Of a stretch of 64,000 nucleotides of DNA, positions 1 to 12,800 are shown piece after piece. The DNA is from Juglans regia (Eukaryota > Streptophyta > Magnoliopsida > Fagales > Juglandaceae), in assembly GCF_001411555.2 (NCBI RefSeq), contig NC_049903.1:24564270-24628269 (forward strand), given 5' to 3'. The notes under the pieces were generated by a model. That model saw only the letters and a list, made by a program, of their open reading frames with translations. It was not told where the DNA came from and did not search any database. Position numbers and translations under genes: made by a program. Each line of letters starts with the position of its first letter. The stretch's first letter is position 1.

Positions 1-403
1 GGTACCGGTACCGTTTCGTGTACCGTTTCGGGATAGTCGATATATGAATAAATTATATATATATAAATATATATAACAATTATATTCTAAAATAATAGTT
101 TATATATGAATAAATTATATATAAATACATACATACATATAAATTATAAATAGTCTAGTCTAAATTGGGGGTCAAAAAATGAACTTGTAGTTTGAAAAAA
201 CGAAAAAAAAAACACAGGCGGAAATATCGGCCGGTACCGGCCGAAATATAGGCCGGTACAGGCCGAAATTTAGGCCGAAACGGCCGGTACCGTCCGGTAC
301 GGCCGGTATTTTGGCCGGTACGGAATATATATAGTACCTGTACCGGCCGGACGGCCGAAACGAAAAATTTCGGCTGTACCGGCCGGTACGGTACGAAATT
401 AAA
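1..403. mobile_element. GC-rich terminal region of a non-autonomous DNA element
   Basis: The stretch alternates AT-rich filler (about 40-170) with dense permutations of GGTACCGG, GGCCGGTAC and CCGAAA on both strands at 1-35 and 219-395. Such palindromic GC-rich subterminal repeats around an AT-rich core resemble small hAT-like plant elements. The window starts inside it, and the right edge is placed near 403, where similarity to other LTR fragments of this window begins. No terminal inverted repeat or target duplication can be checked because the left end is missing. No real gene is present; the apparent reading frame across the repeats is a product of the repeat. Confidence 0.4.
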
Positions 404-812
404 AACATTGGTCCCACTACCATTTCTCCCTGGAATGGTAAAAGTTGTATCAAGACCTGGAGTGGAGATTAGATTTGATTTTGATATTCATAACACTAAC
501 TCTTCATACCTTAGAGTATATGAAAAAGTCTAATTGTTGAGACTTGGTTTTAAGTACTTGTATTAAGGATGTGCTATCTTTAAGTTTGAACTTATAATGG
601 TTATTAATGCAGTTGGGATGTTTAGTTCATTCTGGCATGAGTTTTATTTTAGTCACCCTTATTCCGATGCGATTATTCTATACTGCTAGTTGCATACTAG
701 GATGCATTATATATTAAATGTCATGAACGGAGGTAGGTAACCATGTGTTACATGTCCCGACGTTCCAAGTCTTCATTACATCCGAAGTGGTGACCTGGGA
801 GCGTCATAACCA
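404..812 (+). repeat. LTR 3'-end fragment (A) of a gypsy-type family
   Basis: This segment shares ordered blocks with 13780-14241, 15358-16015 and 16095-16520. The blocks are a CTGGAATGGTAGAAG-like block near 430, a GCATACTAGGATGCATT block near 690, a CATGAACGG block near 722, a CATGTCCCGACG block near 750, and a GGGAGCGTCATAACC end near 798-812. In the copy ending at 14241 the last block is followed directly by a tRNA-iMet primer site, so these blocks mark an LTR 3' end. Here the primer site is eroded and no gag follows. Confidence 0.5.
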
Positions 813-1700
813 GTATTGTGTCAAGTATCGTTGTTTGCTCATTAGCATTCACTTCCACCATTGCTCATAGGCACACTTGCTCATGGTTCCTCAGGCAAGC
901 TTCTCTACTCAACCGCAACCAACTCGAAGATATCAACATGTGATACTCTGGGGGATCCCACATCCCAACTATCAGGTGAGGCCAAGTACGACATCGTTCC
1001 ACCTCACTCCCCACAACGCATTCTTCTTCCCGTGTTATATTCGTGGAAACACTTTGCAAAATGATCCCTGAGAATTCTTCGTGTTGTACCATGATAGACT
1101 CTCGCTGACTCCACACACACACACACATATCTTGGGATCCCAACAAGATACATCATCATCAGTAGCAGAAAGCAGTTAAAAGCATCAAAAACATTGAAGC
1201 ATCATAAATAAACAAGTACATATAGGTAGAAACATAGTGTTTAAAATATTTATTTATGTTTATAGAAAAAGGGAATAAGATTATAAAAATGATGCAATGT
1301 CTCTCACACACAAGATTCACCCTCCCCATTAGTCAGCATTGTCTCAGAAGCTAGCCTACCTTCCTATGTCAGGAGTCATCTCGTTGTCTTTCTGCTCCTT
1401 TCTTTCCACAACAATCGCCTTACTGAGCTCTTTAGTGAATAAGGTCCCAAAAGTGGATCCTGTCCTACGTTCATGTCCTTGATATGGATTTAGAATGTCA
1501 GATGTCCTTTCAGATGTATCTTTGACTCCATATATGCTTGGGTAGGAGTCTTTCATCCTTATCTTTTCATACTATAGGATGATAGATACAGGTGACTAGG
1601 GTATGGTCCGCACACCCATACGGTCCGCCAACTCCTCCATTCCTCTTTCAACAAGGGCTCTCCTGTAATAGCCTGCTAGAAATTCACTGGATGAATTTCT
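813..1700. repeat. Non-coding repeat module X, copy 1
   Basis: Diverged copy of a module also found at 16521-17700 and 29950-31110. Shared anchors include ATCAGGTGAG (about 970; 17038), the block ending AGAAGCTAGCCTACC (about 1346; AGAAGCTAACCTACC near 17399), CAGATGT/CAGACGT blocks (about 1500; 17545) and GGGTATGGTCCGCACAC / GGGCATGGTTCACAC (about 1599; 17639). It lies directly after an LTR end and contains a short CA microsatellite at about 1110-1126. No reading frame looks coding. It probably belongs to an untranslated internal part of the same retroelement family. Confidence 0.45.
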
Positions 1701-3509
1701 TTAGACCTTAGGAACGTCGTGAATATTGGAAAGATTTCACAAATTAGGGCAATTGCTTAGGTTTTAGTTTGTCAGTATAGTTAGTTTTTAACCATATATG
1801 GTTATAAAAGTGTCGTTTTATTTATTCGAGATACTTAGTAATATGACATTGAGAAATGAATTGCATCATTAGTTCCAGATCAATATTTACGAATTTTATG
1901 ATGCAATAATAATTTTCACAATTTTTTGGGTGAATAGTAACACCCGAGATATTGCACATGGCACCCGATTCAAGTAATTTTCAAATTGCTATGTGGAAGT
2001 TCTAGATGTACTTAGAATCACTAGGATTGCTTCTTGGATGGACACTTGGCACATTCCTAGCCAATTATTGAAATAGTACTTGGACACTTGTCACTTGGTA
2101 AGTTAAATGTGATGGAATTGATGCAAATCAAGCCATGTGATCATGCCACCTATGCAAACACTATTTCAACCACCCAAAACACTTTTTGACCGACCAAAAG
2201 TGGGTTTCAACCATAATGAAATCCCAAACCATTGGATTTCAATTGAGACCTTGAAATCATGATGGCCGAAATCCTAAGCTATGATCTCAACCCCTTTGTG
2301 GCCGATTTTTTATTAAGTGTTTAGTCACTTGGATTAATCACTTTCACATGCTATTAATCACTCAATTCTTCACTCATGCACCCTTAACCACTCTAATACA
2401 TATTGGTAATTACATTGGGCCAATAAAAGTTGGAGTTGGGCTTGAACCCAACCCCGAAACCTCAAAGTGAAGCTCATGTAATCCCAGAATTTCAGCACAA
2501 GGCCAACTTTGGCCCATCGAAGACCACCACCATGGGAGGCTTCTTGAGGACGTTTCTTCCAAGGCCTAGACAAGGGCTGATACCACCACTCACTTAATCC
2601 CAATATGGTCCTTTGATGGAAGACAAAAAAGCTACAAAAGCATAGCCCATCCACTAGGCCAGAACTGTTGCTGCCAATAGCAGCTATGAAGCCCCCTTTC
2701 CCCCCATTTTTGGCTGCCAACCTCCCATCCAAAAGTCATTCAACCACCCCATGTCATCCCTCTATCATGTATATCACGCCTCTTGACTTTTACACTTCAC
2801 AATTTGCATTTGCAATCCATTTTCTAGAGAGAACCCGAGAGAGAGTCTTTAGGCCGTTTTCTTTTGCTCGATATTTTCGAAACCTTTATAAGTCGATTCT
2901 CACAAAACTCCCTTCATATATTTTGTTTCTATTTAATTATAGTTTACATTGATATCTCTTGGGTAATCTTTAATGGAGTTTTTATTAGTGAAAGGTCAGT
3001 TTGAGAATGGAAAGGTCATTATGGGTGACAATCTAGATGTTTGTGTGAAACCTTGATATTTGGATGAGGCTTTTGGTGAAATATGGGATAGATATTTCTA
3101 TGGTGAAGAGTTAACATGTTAATATGAAATTTAGGTTTGGAGTTTTTGCACGTTAATAGTTCTTATAAAGAGTTTGGCATGATTTTGGAAGGATGAAAAC
3201 TAGAAGTGTCAAAATAATTTTTGTTTGGGACGGTTCTAATATTTTGTTGTGATCCAATGGTCTTGATATTTATATATGATATTCTTAGGGCTTTTATTTA
3301 TGTGTTAAGAAGTTATTTTTGGAGAATATTGATTTTGATCTTGATGGAATGATTTTTATGGATGAAAAGGTTTGGTTAGGACTCAAACAAGAGAAGGCAC
3401 ATGGGTTTGCTTTGTGTTTTTATGAAACTTTTGCCATATGATTTCAGGTTTAATGCTAGGATCATGTTTAGGGTTTGACTATGAAGTATGTAGTTTTATT
3501 TATTAAAGG
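1701..3509 (+). repeat. Long non-coding LTR-type module L, copy 1, left part
   Basis: This runs parallel to 9830-12000. Anchors include ATGGT...AAGTGTC with TTTATT (1796 and 9858), a GATGCAATAAT/GGTGCAATAAT block (1900; 9950), TTTTTTGGGTGAATAGTAAC (1924; 10110), CACATGCTATTAA (2346; 10514) and ATTGGTAAT-ACATTGGGCCAA (2402; 10570). A TTTATAAG motif (about 2886) falls where the other copy has CCTATAAATAC. No coding capacity is visible. The module is interrupted at 3510 by the poly(A) end of a LINE and resumes after 8765. Confidence 0.45.
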
Positions 3510-3941
3510 TTTTTTTTTTTTTTTTTTATAGAAGAGTCGGAAGCCACCTGTCCATTAGCGACCCCGTCCCAATTTTATTAATAAACCTCACTTATGGCGG
3601 AGGAAAACCGTGGTAACAAAAAAGACACTCGGGAATTACAAACCATCCCTTATATCTAAATCAAAACCCAAAACCAAACTTACAAAGCCACGTAAAGCAG
3701 CAGATCCCTCCTAACCTTACCAAAAACCGATACGCAAAAAAAAAAAAACCTGCCTATAAATGCAAAAACAAGATACAAACCCGAACCACTCCTCCACGAA
3801 ACATAAATCTGCACGAAACCAGCAACAGAACTGGCAACACACACCAATTAAGCTCTTCTATTTCTTCCGCCTAATTGAAGGGAGACCCCATTTATCAACT
3901 CTAATCAAACCCCGTAACAGAGGAGAAACCTCACCCATACT

Positions 3942-5120
3942 CTACCATTCTGCATCACCATCACTAGCCCCCCTTCTAGCTAACCAATCCGCAACCGCAT
4001 TGCCTTCCCTATGAATGTGCATAAACCGTATATCCATATTAATGAGCTGGAGTTGCAATTCCTCCCAAAAATCCTCCAAATACCAGCTACCGCATCTATT
4101 ATTATCTAACCATGCCAGAATCACTTTAGAATCCATTTCAATATCTACTGCACTGAAATTCATTTTCTTACAATGTTTAACACCCTCCACTAGCGCTCGT
4201 AACTCTGCATAAGTACTATTACCATACCCAAGATTCTTAGAAAAAGCTAACAACAACCTTCCATGCATATCCCGAATCACACCTCCTGCCCCTGACACAC
4301 CTGGATTCCCTAGACTGCTTCCATCCGTGTTTAACTTCACAATACCATGTGTCGGCTTAGACCATGCTATATAATTAATTTGTTGTTGCTTGATTGGAAC
4401 TTTCTGTATATTGAAACAATTAAGAATGTAAAAGTTAGTCTGAGTGAACTTCTTAGGCTTTGAAAACCCTTGACAGATAACACCCACCCACTGTTTGATA
4501 GATTGCCACACAACTTGACCAGATTCAATCTTCCCTTCCATACGGGCCTTGCATCTCCTAGTCCATAGCCTCCACGAAATAACTGTAGGTAATACACCCA
4601 AAATGACCCCTGTTTGAGAGGCATTTGAAGCTCTCCGAAACCAACTAAGGCAGGTTTCATACCAGTTTCTGCCAATTGGTAGACCAAGCATAACTCCAAT
4701 TTTTTTCCAGACTTCAGCAGCCACTTCACCATCAAATAAAACATGGTTTAAATCTTCATATTTTCCTTGAATACAGCAGTTGCATCTCGAGACTAAAGGG
4801 ATGCCAATTCTCTGAATTTTTTCATCCACTGCTAAAGCTCCATGCCATGCCTTCCACATTAGTACAGAAAATTTTTTTGGAAGTATACTATTCCAAATCC
4901 ATTTATGCCCCTCAAAATTCTGTCCTCTAACACGAACACATTCCCAAGCTGATTTTGTTGAAAACTTACCACTCTCACTAGTAGTCCAGATTAACAAATC
5001 ACTTCCTTCCTTACAATTAGCAATAACCTCTAGAACCCTCTCTGCATTCTCAGTCCCCACAAGCCTCTCTAACCGAGCCATATCCCATCCTCTATCCAAG
5101 TGACAATCTTTAATCTTCAA
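3942..5120 (-). pseudogene. LINE-A ORF2 C-terminal part: zinc-binding RVT linker and RNase H
   Basis: An open segment of about 392 codons. The first part (residues about 40-125) has the plant LINE zf-RVT pattern: FSTKSAWECV, WIWNSILPKKFSVLMWK, then CNCC and the NHVLFD stretch where His and Cys residues normally bind zinc. Residues about 255-385 form an RNase H1 fold: the first Asp in KLNTDGSSLGNPG, Glu in TYAELRALVEG, Asp in IEMDSKVILAW, and HIHREGNAVADWLAR, with the catalytic Asp, Glu and Asp in place. RNase H removes the RNA strand during reverse transcription. It is cut off from the upstream RT by stops between 5121 and 5261, so it would not be made as part of the polyprotein. The stop after ASDGDAEW is the natural C-terminus. 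Confidence 0.9.
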
Positions 5121-5261
5121 AAGAGGCTACTCGCTCACAAAAAAATTATCTGCTAGAGGCCCCTACTCCAGCCATTTATCATACCATAAGAAAACATTAC
5201 CTTCTCGAATTTTCCATTTAGAATGGTTCAAAACTGTGGGGATACTTCTAACAATCATCCG

Positions 5262-7412
5262 TCAAAAACTAGTACCCTTTTGAGAATCCAACAGCATCAA
5301 AGGTTTATTCCCCACATATTTCGAACGAAAAAAATTTGTCCAAAGAGAATCTTCATGCATCAATTTCCAAGCAAGTTTTAAATGAAGCGCCTTTTGCATA
5401 TCATCAAACGATCTAATACCCAATCCTCCTTCTTCTATTGGCTTACAAATATTCCTCCAAGCAACCCATTTTTTCTTACCCTTTCCATCCCTTTCTCCCC
5501 AAAAAAAAGAGCTCATTAACCGATTTAATGAAGAAATAATTAACTTTGGAACTTGTAAAACTGCTAATTGATGTAACGCAATACTAGCCAGAACATGCCT
5601 CAATAGAATCATTCTGCCCCCCGCTGATAGTAATTTCATTTTCCAACCACTAATTTTTCTTTTAACCTTGTTCCCCAACTCTTCCAAATCACCACTTTTC
5701 ATTCTTCCCGAAACAATAGGCACCCCCAAATATTTAAATGGAAACTTACCTTCCGAAAACCCCGTCAATCTTTTGAGATTCCTTCTTCTATCCATCGGAA
5801 GTTTTTTTGAGAAATACATAGCAGTTTTCTCTTTATTAATCAATTGACCCGACCACTTCTCATATGTATTCAAAATATTTAGAAGACACCGAATTGATTG
5901 ACAGCCACCATTAGTGAAAATGACCACATCATCCGCATACATTAGATGAGATACTAAAATCGTACCTCTAGGTTGAGAGAAATGTCCAAAACTTTTTTCT
6001 ACCACCTTTTGTTTTATTAGTTGAGAAAGGACCTCCTGTAATATAATAAACAAATAAGGCAACAAAGGATCGCCTTGCCTCAATTCTCTACCACCTTTAA
6101 AAAAACCTTTCGTTGTACCATTCATTAATATCGAGTACCAAGGCGTAGTAATACACTCCCTAATTAATCCACAAACTGCAGGAGAAAAACCAAAAGATTG
6201 GAGCACCTTCAAGAGGAACTCCCACTCAACACGATCATATGCCTTGGCCATATCAAGCTTCAATACCACATTTCCCCCATGAATGTTTTTATTAATAGAA
6301 TGGACCATTTCTTGAGTTAGACTAATGTTTTCAAATATACTTCTTCCAGGAATAAACACACCTTGCTCAACGGAAATAATTTTTGGAAGCAAAATAGCCA
6401 AACGGTTTACAATCACCTTTGAACAAATTTTATAAAACACCGAACAAAGACTTATTGGTCTAAATTTATCAAACCCTGTCGGCTTATCCATCTTAGGGAT
6501 TAAGACCACATATGAAGATGTATAAAATCTCAACCATTTACCTCCTCTAAAAAATTCTTCCACCGCTTCCATCATATCCACCTTAATAATATCCCAGACA
6601 CTATTAAAAAAACCCGATCCAAAACCATCCGGCCCTGGCGCACTATTAGAAGGAATGGAGTCCAAAGCATTTTTCACTTCATTAATCAAAGGAACTGCAC
6701 CAATAGCCTCATTTTCCTCCAATGATATAACAGATGATATAATATGAGACAAATCCGGTAGACTATCTTGACTTTCTGTTTGTAAAAAATTTGAGAAATA
6801 ATTGACTGCACTTAAATGGATCTCCTCAGGAGATCTCAAATAAGTACCATCTTGAAGCCTCATTTCCTTGACTCTTTTTTTCCTTTTATAAGATAAATAC
6901 GCATGAAAGAAAGATGAATTTTGATCCCCTTCCGCACGCCATTTAATTTTAGCCATTTGAGCCAATCTAATTTCTTCCCGACTGCGCCAACTAGCTAATT
7001 CCATATTTTTACTCACCAGTTCCTGTTCGATCCTCGGGTCCCAATGCTGTTGAAGCTCGGATACTAATTCCTCAATTTTGATTTCTAACCCCTGAATATG
7101 AACTTCGGTTCTACCAAAAATACATTTATTCCATTCACATAAAGCACCTCTTAATTTTTTAAGCTTAAAAGCCAACTTCAGAAGTCCCATTCCACCCACT
7201 CCCTCTTTCCAAATTCTTCCCACAAACTGATGAAAATCTGGATGCTCAATCCACATTTGTTGAAACCGAAATGGAGAAGGTCCATACAAAAAAAGATTAG
7301 ACTGAAATTGAATAAGCATAGGCGAATGATCTGATGTTGATCTCGATAAATAGCAATTATTCACATTTGGGAATCTGGTCAAGCAACTAGCATTTAATAA
7401 CCCTCTATCCAA
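5262..7412 (-). pseudogene. LINE-A ORF2 reverse transcriptase domain
   Basis: About 716 codons remain open. The start holds the end of the endonuclease (SDHSPMLIQF, the conserved SDH). RT blocks follow in order: FRPISLCSVFYKICSKV, FIPGRSIFENI, LDMAKAYDRVEWEFL with the first catalytic Asp, ELRQGDPLLPYLFII, and MYADDVVIFTNG with the catalytic Asp pair, then FKYLGVPI. The enzyme would copy element RNA at a nicked chromosomal target (target-primed reverse transcription). The catalytic residues are intact. The frame is disconnected upstream by a frameshift in the overlap at 7394-7412 and ends at 5262 before the zinc and RNase H part. Confidence 0.93.
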
Positions 7413-7970
7413 TTTTGCCCAACTACGTTATAACCCTCTTTGGCCATTACACCAAGAAACCTTCTTCCCAACGATTTCATGTCCATTAAACCACAATTAT
7501 TTATCCAATTATTAAAATCCTCCATTGCCATTCTCGGACGTGGTCTACCCCCTCGACGTTCCGAATCTTCCCTTATAATATTAAAATCCCCTACAACAAT
7601 ACAAGGTTCATTTCCTATTATTTGACCACACTTCTCTCCTATCAACCATATTACATTTGGCGTAAATGAAGCAGCACATGACATTATTATCCCCAACCCC
7701 AACACGAATTAAAATATATTGTTCTTTACAAAGAATCGGCTGAACTGAAATATCATCTTGCCAAAGCACCCAAATCTTACCAGACTCCCCATCATTAGTA
7801 ATAAACTTATCCGTATGTAGAAACCGTATGACATCCTGCACCTTATCCGATGAAGCAAAAGGTTCCATTAAAGCAACAATTTTCGATTTTAATTTCCTAA
7901 CCAAATTTTTTAATCGACCTCTAGAAGTACCAAACCCTCTAATATTCCATGATAAAATAGGGCCAATCAT
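7394..7970 (-). pseudogene. LINE-A ORF2 apurinic-type endonuclease, frameshifted
   Basis: The N-terminus at 7970 reads MIGPILSWNIRGFGTSRG, the conserved WN-RG start of LINE endonucleases. LKSKIVALMEP follows, corresponding to the metal-binding Glu region. After a frameshift between about 7705 and 7608 the next frame carries PCIVVGDFNIIREDSERRGG (GDFN motif) and FNNWINNCGLMDM. A second frameshift near 7400 moves the SDH motif into the RT frame. The endonuclease would nick the target to prime reverse transcription. One lineage-typical block around the middle is hard to align, so a small loss there is possible. Confidence 0.88.
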
Positions 7971-8702
7971 AAGGAAAATTTATTAGTCCGAGAACTCACC
8001 CGATTCGAACTTCTAACTTTTTGAAAGATTTTCCTAGCTCCTTTTCGCTTAACATCCGCACCCTCATTATCCGAAGCATAGTCTTTTTGTAAATAATTTC
8101 CGATCGTTTGATGCATCCATCTCCAAGCATAAACGTGCTCCATCCGTGCGAGTTGCACATTTTGTTGGATTATCTCTTCTAATGTATCTACCAATCGGAG
8201 CAGCGAAAATCTTTAGAAAAGATTCATGATAAAAATTTGGTGGAAGACCTGGCAGCACTATCCAAACTAGGACCAATGACGGTTCCTCATCTTCATTGAA
8301 ATCTGGTTTCCAATGAAAAACTCGATACTGAACCCGATTCACCTCACAAGATTCATGAGAAATTGCTTTCAAGAAGTCTTGCTCATTTGTCATTCGAATG
8401 AAAACATTTCTTGGTCTCCGCATAGCTGTAACCTTCGGCATGCAAGATAATCCCCAGCGGAGATGTATAAACGACCTAATCACATCCAACAAGGGTCTCT
8501 GTCTTAGAAACTTCAACACAATAGAGAAACGAAAAGGTTCCGCAGATCGAGCAATCTCCTCCTTAGTGAACTGAAAACATATTTCTCCATCCACGTACTT
8601 TGGCCCACGATGAGGCACCAATAATTCTGGAAGTGATTGCGGAACCACAGAGACCAGTTCTGTAAAGGAACGTCGACCTGCCTCGACATTCTTGGCCGTC
8701 AT
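7971..8702 (-). pseudogene. LINE-A ORF1, DUF4283-type nucleic-acid-binding protein
   Basis: The start at 8702 opens with MTAKNVEAGRRSFTELVSVV. Residues about 45-165 match the DUF4283 type found in plant LINE ORF1 and related retroelement proteins: FTKEEIARSAEPFRFSIVLK, PLLDVIRSFIHLRWGL, KVTAMRRPRNVFIRMTNEQDF, FHWKPDFNEDEEPSLVLVWI and LPGLPPNFYHESFLKIFA. These proteins coat element RNA. The frame stops at 8067; a lysine-rich tail (KRKGARKIFQKVRSSNR) continues in another frame to 7967. Compared with the related ORF1 at 41994-43122, most of the C-terminal half is missing, which points to an internal deletion plus frameshift. Confidence 0.85.
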
Positions 8703-8765
8703 GGCCCCCTACGGGAGGACCCGAGGCCAAGTTCTAGTTCAACTTCTCAGATTCTTGGAGCTTCC

Positions 8766-9850
8766 TTGAATAACATTTAATGATTTGTACATATTTAAGA
8801 TTTCAGATTTAGTATGTTTCAGATTTAGTATGTTTGATTTAAGTCAAGAACATGTGTTACTCGATTTGGACTTAGTGAGCATGCCAATCGGTTTGATGAT
8901 GATTTTTGTGATTTTGAATATCGTTCAAGCATGGATATCACTTAGATTTGACTTATAAACATGTTAAGATTGTGTTTATGAACTTTTGGTGTCCTTGAAG
9001 TTTATTGGAAAGGTGATAGACCAAGTACATCAAGAAGTTGTTTTATTTGTCTAAGACTTGGTGTTTTTGTTACTTTTATTGATATGAAGAATTTACTTTT
9101 TGTGATATGATTATTTCGATGTCTTGATATGGTCTTAGAACCTAAGACATGATTTTTGGTGTTGAAAGAATTGGTTTAAGTATATGGTTTGTGGTTTGAA
9201 AGAATTGCAACAAAAACTAAGACTTTTTAGCCTTTTACATGTTTCGGCCTAGGCATAGTTTATATGGCTTTGTTTTGAATTAAATTTTTCTAATTGCATT
9301 TCTATATTTAGGAAAAAATTTTCATGAGGAATGTAAATTTTGGTAGAGTTTGGAGTTCGTATGTGAGTTTTGTATAGGGGTAAAGTGGCAAATTTTGCCA
9401 TGAATCAGTGAGTTTTGTATTTTCAGTGTTTTAAGGGATATTCTAAATCTTAAAATTATCACATTTTAGTTCACGCTATTTTCCCACTACTTTTATGTAC
9501 GTTACGATACAGTCACTGTAAATTAGCTTGTAACATACTTTCCGGTGTATTTTTGTATGTGCGATGGTAAGCCATAATTGTCATATTATTGTCACTAATG
9601 ATTAGTATAAATGTTCTCATATGTCATGCCATGTTAATTATTTCGAGCACATGCTTATGTATTGCGTGCCATGTTATTCCATGCCATCTTTCACACGTGC
9701 ATTGTTACTTGTCATGTCATGTCTCATGCATAGAGTATGTTACGAAAAATAGTATTTTCAAATCAATGGAATATTTTATGCCCTAGTGAAACTCCATTGT
9801 CCACGCTGGAGTCTTTTATTCTGTCCGCATGATCGGGTTTCTACCCGCTA
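8766..9850 (+). repeat. Module L, copy 1, right part
   Basis: Continuation of the non-coding module interrupted by LINE-A. It parallels about 12230-13260: TTTGGAGTTCG (9351) with TTTTGAGTTCG (12748), the run from TCACGCTATTTTCCC to CTTTCCGG (9470-9543) with the ACACGATT...TTTTCCCGG run (12886-12928), and ACTCCATTGTCCACGCTGGAGT (9790) with ACTCCTCTGTCCACTCTGGAGT (13231). It then jumps to the start of copy 2 near 9840, so the LTR end expected after it is missing. No coding potential seen. Confidence 0.45.
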
Positions 9851-12800
9851 TGGTGACAGAAGTGTCATTTTAATTAGTTGAGGTACCTAGAAGTATGAGA
9901 TTGGGAAACAAATTACACCATTAGTTTCAAATGAATATTTAGGATTTTATGGTGCAATAATACGTTTTAAATTTTTTGGATGAAAAGTGCTTGGAAATGT
10001 CTTTTGATTTAATTGAGACACTTAGGAGTCAAATTTTACAAAATGAATTACACCACTAGACTTTTATGATTATTTTAGACTTTATGGTGCAATGTTAATT
10101 TCTGCAATTTTTTGGGTGAATTGTAACACTCGTGATAGAGCCATGTGGCACCTAGATCAGTCGTTCATCAAATCACTATGTAGATTGTCCAAATCAGTCT
10201 TGATGTGTTTTTTTTTGGACACTTGGCAAGATCTTAACCACACTTGGCACTAAGAGAAACCATGAGATGGAAATGTGAAGGAAGAGAAGGAAAATCAAGC
10301 TTTGTGATCATGATACCTAAGCCAAATACCATTCCATTCAACCAAACACTTTGTGGCAAACCAAAGAGACTTTTAACCCTAGTGAAACCCCAATCCATTG
10401 AGATCCAATAGAAACCCCCAAACCATGGTGGAAACCGAAACCCTAAGTGGTTTCCCCAAACCCTATTTTTGGCTGGTTTTAGCTTAGTGATTAATCACTT
10501 AATTAAATCACTTTCACATGCTATTAACCACTCAAGTTCATGCTATTACACCCTCATTTATTCTTTTATCTATTGGTAATTTCATTGGGCCAAGAAACTT
10601 TGGATTTGGGCTTGCTAGAAAGTGAAACTCCAAACAAACCCTCTGTAAACCCTAAAGTGAGGCTCATTTGGTTAAAGCCTATAAAAAAGCACCACCCATG
10701 CATGGATTCTTGACGAAGTCTCCCCCACCTCCCTAGACTATTGTAACACCTCACTTAATTAACTCTTAATTAACCCTTAAGTACTCTAGATTAGGCTTTT
10801 ATTTTTGGGTTAATCACTTTCATTAACATTGATAGTGGGACTAGCATTAATGTTAGTACTTAGTGTTAATGGGCTAAGGATTAGAGAGGTTAGCCCATTA
10901 GTAATTTTGGTGAGGCTTTTTAGGACCCAAGTGCATTCATGGGCCTATCCCAAGAAAACCTTGAACCAAGCCCTTAGGAAATCAAGGCTAGTCTTGGCCC
11001 AAGTATAGGAAGGCATATAAAGCTTTTGGTGTAGATTGGACCTTTGGCCCTTTTCAAGCCCATATGGCCCAAAGCCATGTTTGGACTCATTTTACCATTC
11101 AAAGACCAAAGGCACAATACACCATACCATTGGTTTCCTTAAGCCCAAATCACACTCAAAGTACCCAAATTAAGTTTTGAAAATTGGCTAAGGCCATTAA
11201 CCATCATACTTGAGGTTAGTGCACTTTAAGTTATGCTTTGAAGCTTAATCTTGCTTAATCTTTTCTTAAACTTTTTAATTTTCTTGAATTAATACTCCCT
11301 AAACCCATGATTAGAATATGTTAATACCCTAGCTAAACGATTCCACATGTCATTAAGAAAAATGACATAACAAGTCCAAACCATACTTCAATCGGTTTTG
11401 TGCATTGCCCTTTATAATGTTTGGACTATTTTGCCCTTGGGCCCAACATTTTTGTGGTTTGTCCTTAAGGGTAATATGGTCCTTAAACACCTCATAAGAC
11501 CCTCCTAAACTCAGTTTGAGCCTTAGACAAAATTTGTAGGAACCATTTGGATTGAATTTGAACTAGTCTCCTGCCATGGTATGCACCACCACCCCCACGC
11601 CACCTCCTTCTCCACCCAATCACCAAGAAGTCCTATAACCATCATGAAGGATTTTGACTCATTTTTGCATCCCAAAAACATCCAAAACTGAACTGATTTT
11701 CTGCCACCACAAAACCACCTCCATCCACTTGTTTTCAAGGATGATTTGAGGGATCTTCTGCCATCCAAATGATGCCCCACGACCTGGATTCATCTACAGG
11801 ACCCTTGTAGCTACTGTGGAGAGGAAATTATGGTGGTTTAGGGCACTATTTCATTCTACACAAGTGACCTAAGCTCATGTAAGCAAATCTAGAAATTTTC
11901 CAGATTTGAGCACCTCCCACTTCACCCAATCACCAAGCACCCAAGCCAACGTCCCTCACCCCTTGGCAACCTATAAATACTTCCCACCCCTTCTCATTTC
12001 ACCCCCACCATAGCTCTAAGCATCATATTGAGTCTTGAAAGTATTTCCCCCTCTTAGAGATCAAAAGAGTGCAAACTGAGTGAGTTTTGGTGAGTTCTTG
12101 AGTGTTCTTGTGTAAGGCAGTCTAGATAGCTTGGAAGACCACGAAATTTGTTAGTTTTCTTCCTTTTGATCTTAGCTAGCATTTTAAGCTTTGTTTCCAA
12201 GTGTTGGTATGAAATTTGGTTGAGTTTTGAGAATGTTATGATGCTTAATGCAAAACCGGGTCAATTAAAGGAAGGTTTGAATGATTGAATGTTTTTAATT
12301 GAAAATTTAGATATGGCATGTCCTAAGCATGATTTTATATGATCTATCATTATCCTAACATGATTATGGAATGTTAAATTTGTGATTAGAAGCATTTCAT
12401 GATAGGTTTTAAATCTATCTTGTTTTGATCATCAAGCATGAATCAATTTTAAGCATATTGGTGATTAAGGATTTGTTAGCTTTGATTAAGTGTTGGGATG
12501 AACTTGATTACTCAAGGATTAGACTTCATAATGTCCCTAAATATGTTAGTGGTCATCAATGATTAAATAAAATCTCATGTGCATGCATTCATAGGGATCA
12601 ATAGTTGAAAATACACATAGACATCAACTAGGATGCATGCCATGGGTAGGGACTAATTAGACAAGTTCCACTTTGAATTATGAAAATATAAGGGCATATA
12701 TGGTTTTGTAATGCCAAAATTATGAAGTTCATGAATTTTGGTTAAATTTTGAGTTCGTTTGCAATTAGTGAAATTTAGGGCCTAAATGGTAATTTTTGAA

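Larger units (their letters stand above)
3510..8765 (-). mobile_element. LINE-A: full-length but broken plant L1-type LINE
   Basis: On the minus strand the order is ORF1 (8702 to about 7970), endonuclease, reverse transcriptase, zinc-binding linker and RNase H, 3' untranslated region, and a poly(A) tail seen as a T-run at 3510-3527. The ORF1 start codon is the complement of 8700-8702 and a GC-rich leader lies upstream to about 8765. The 3' untranslated region (3528-3941) has the tail-proximal sequence usual for plant L1 elements. The element splits the non-coding module L (1701-3509 and 8766-9850). I could not identify a target-site duplication. Several frameshifts and in-frame stops make it inactive. 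Confidence 0.9.

Noticed and set aside
172..453. Reading frame across the GGTACCGGCC repeats
   Set aside because: Generated by the repeat words; Arg/Pro/Tyr periodicity follows the DNA repeat.
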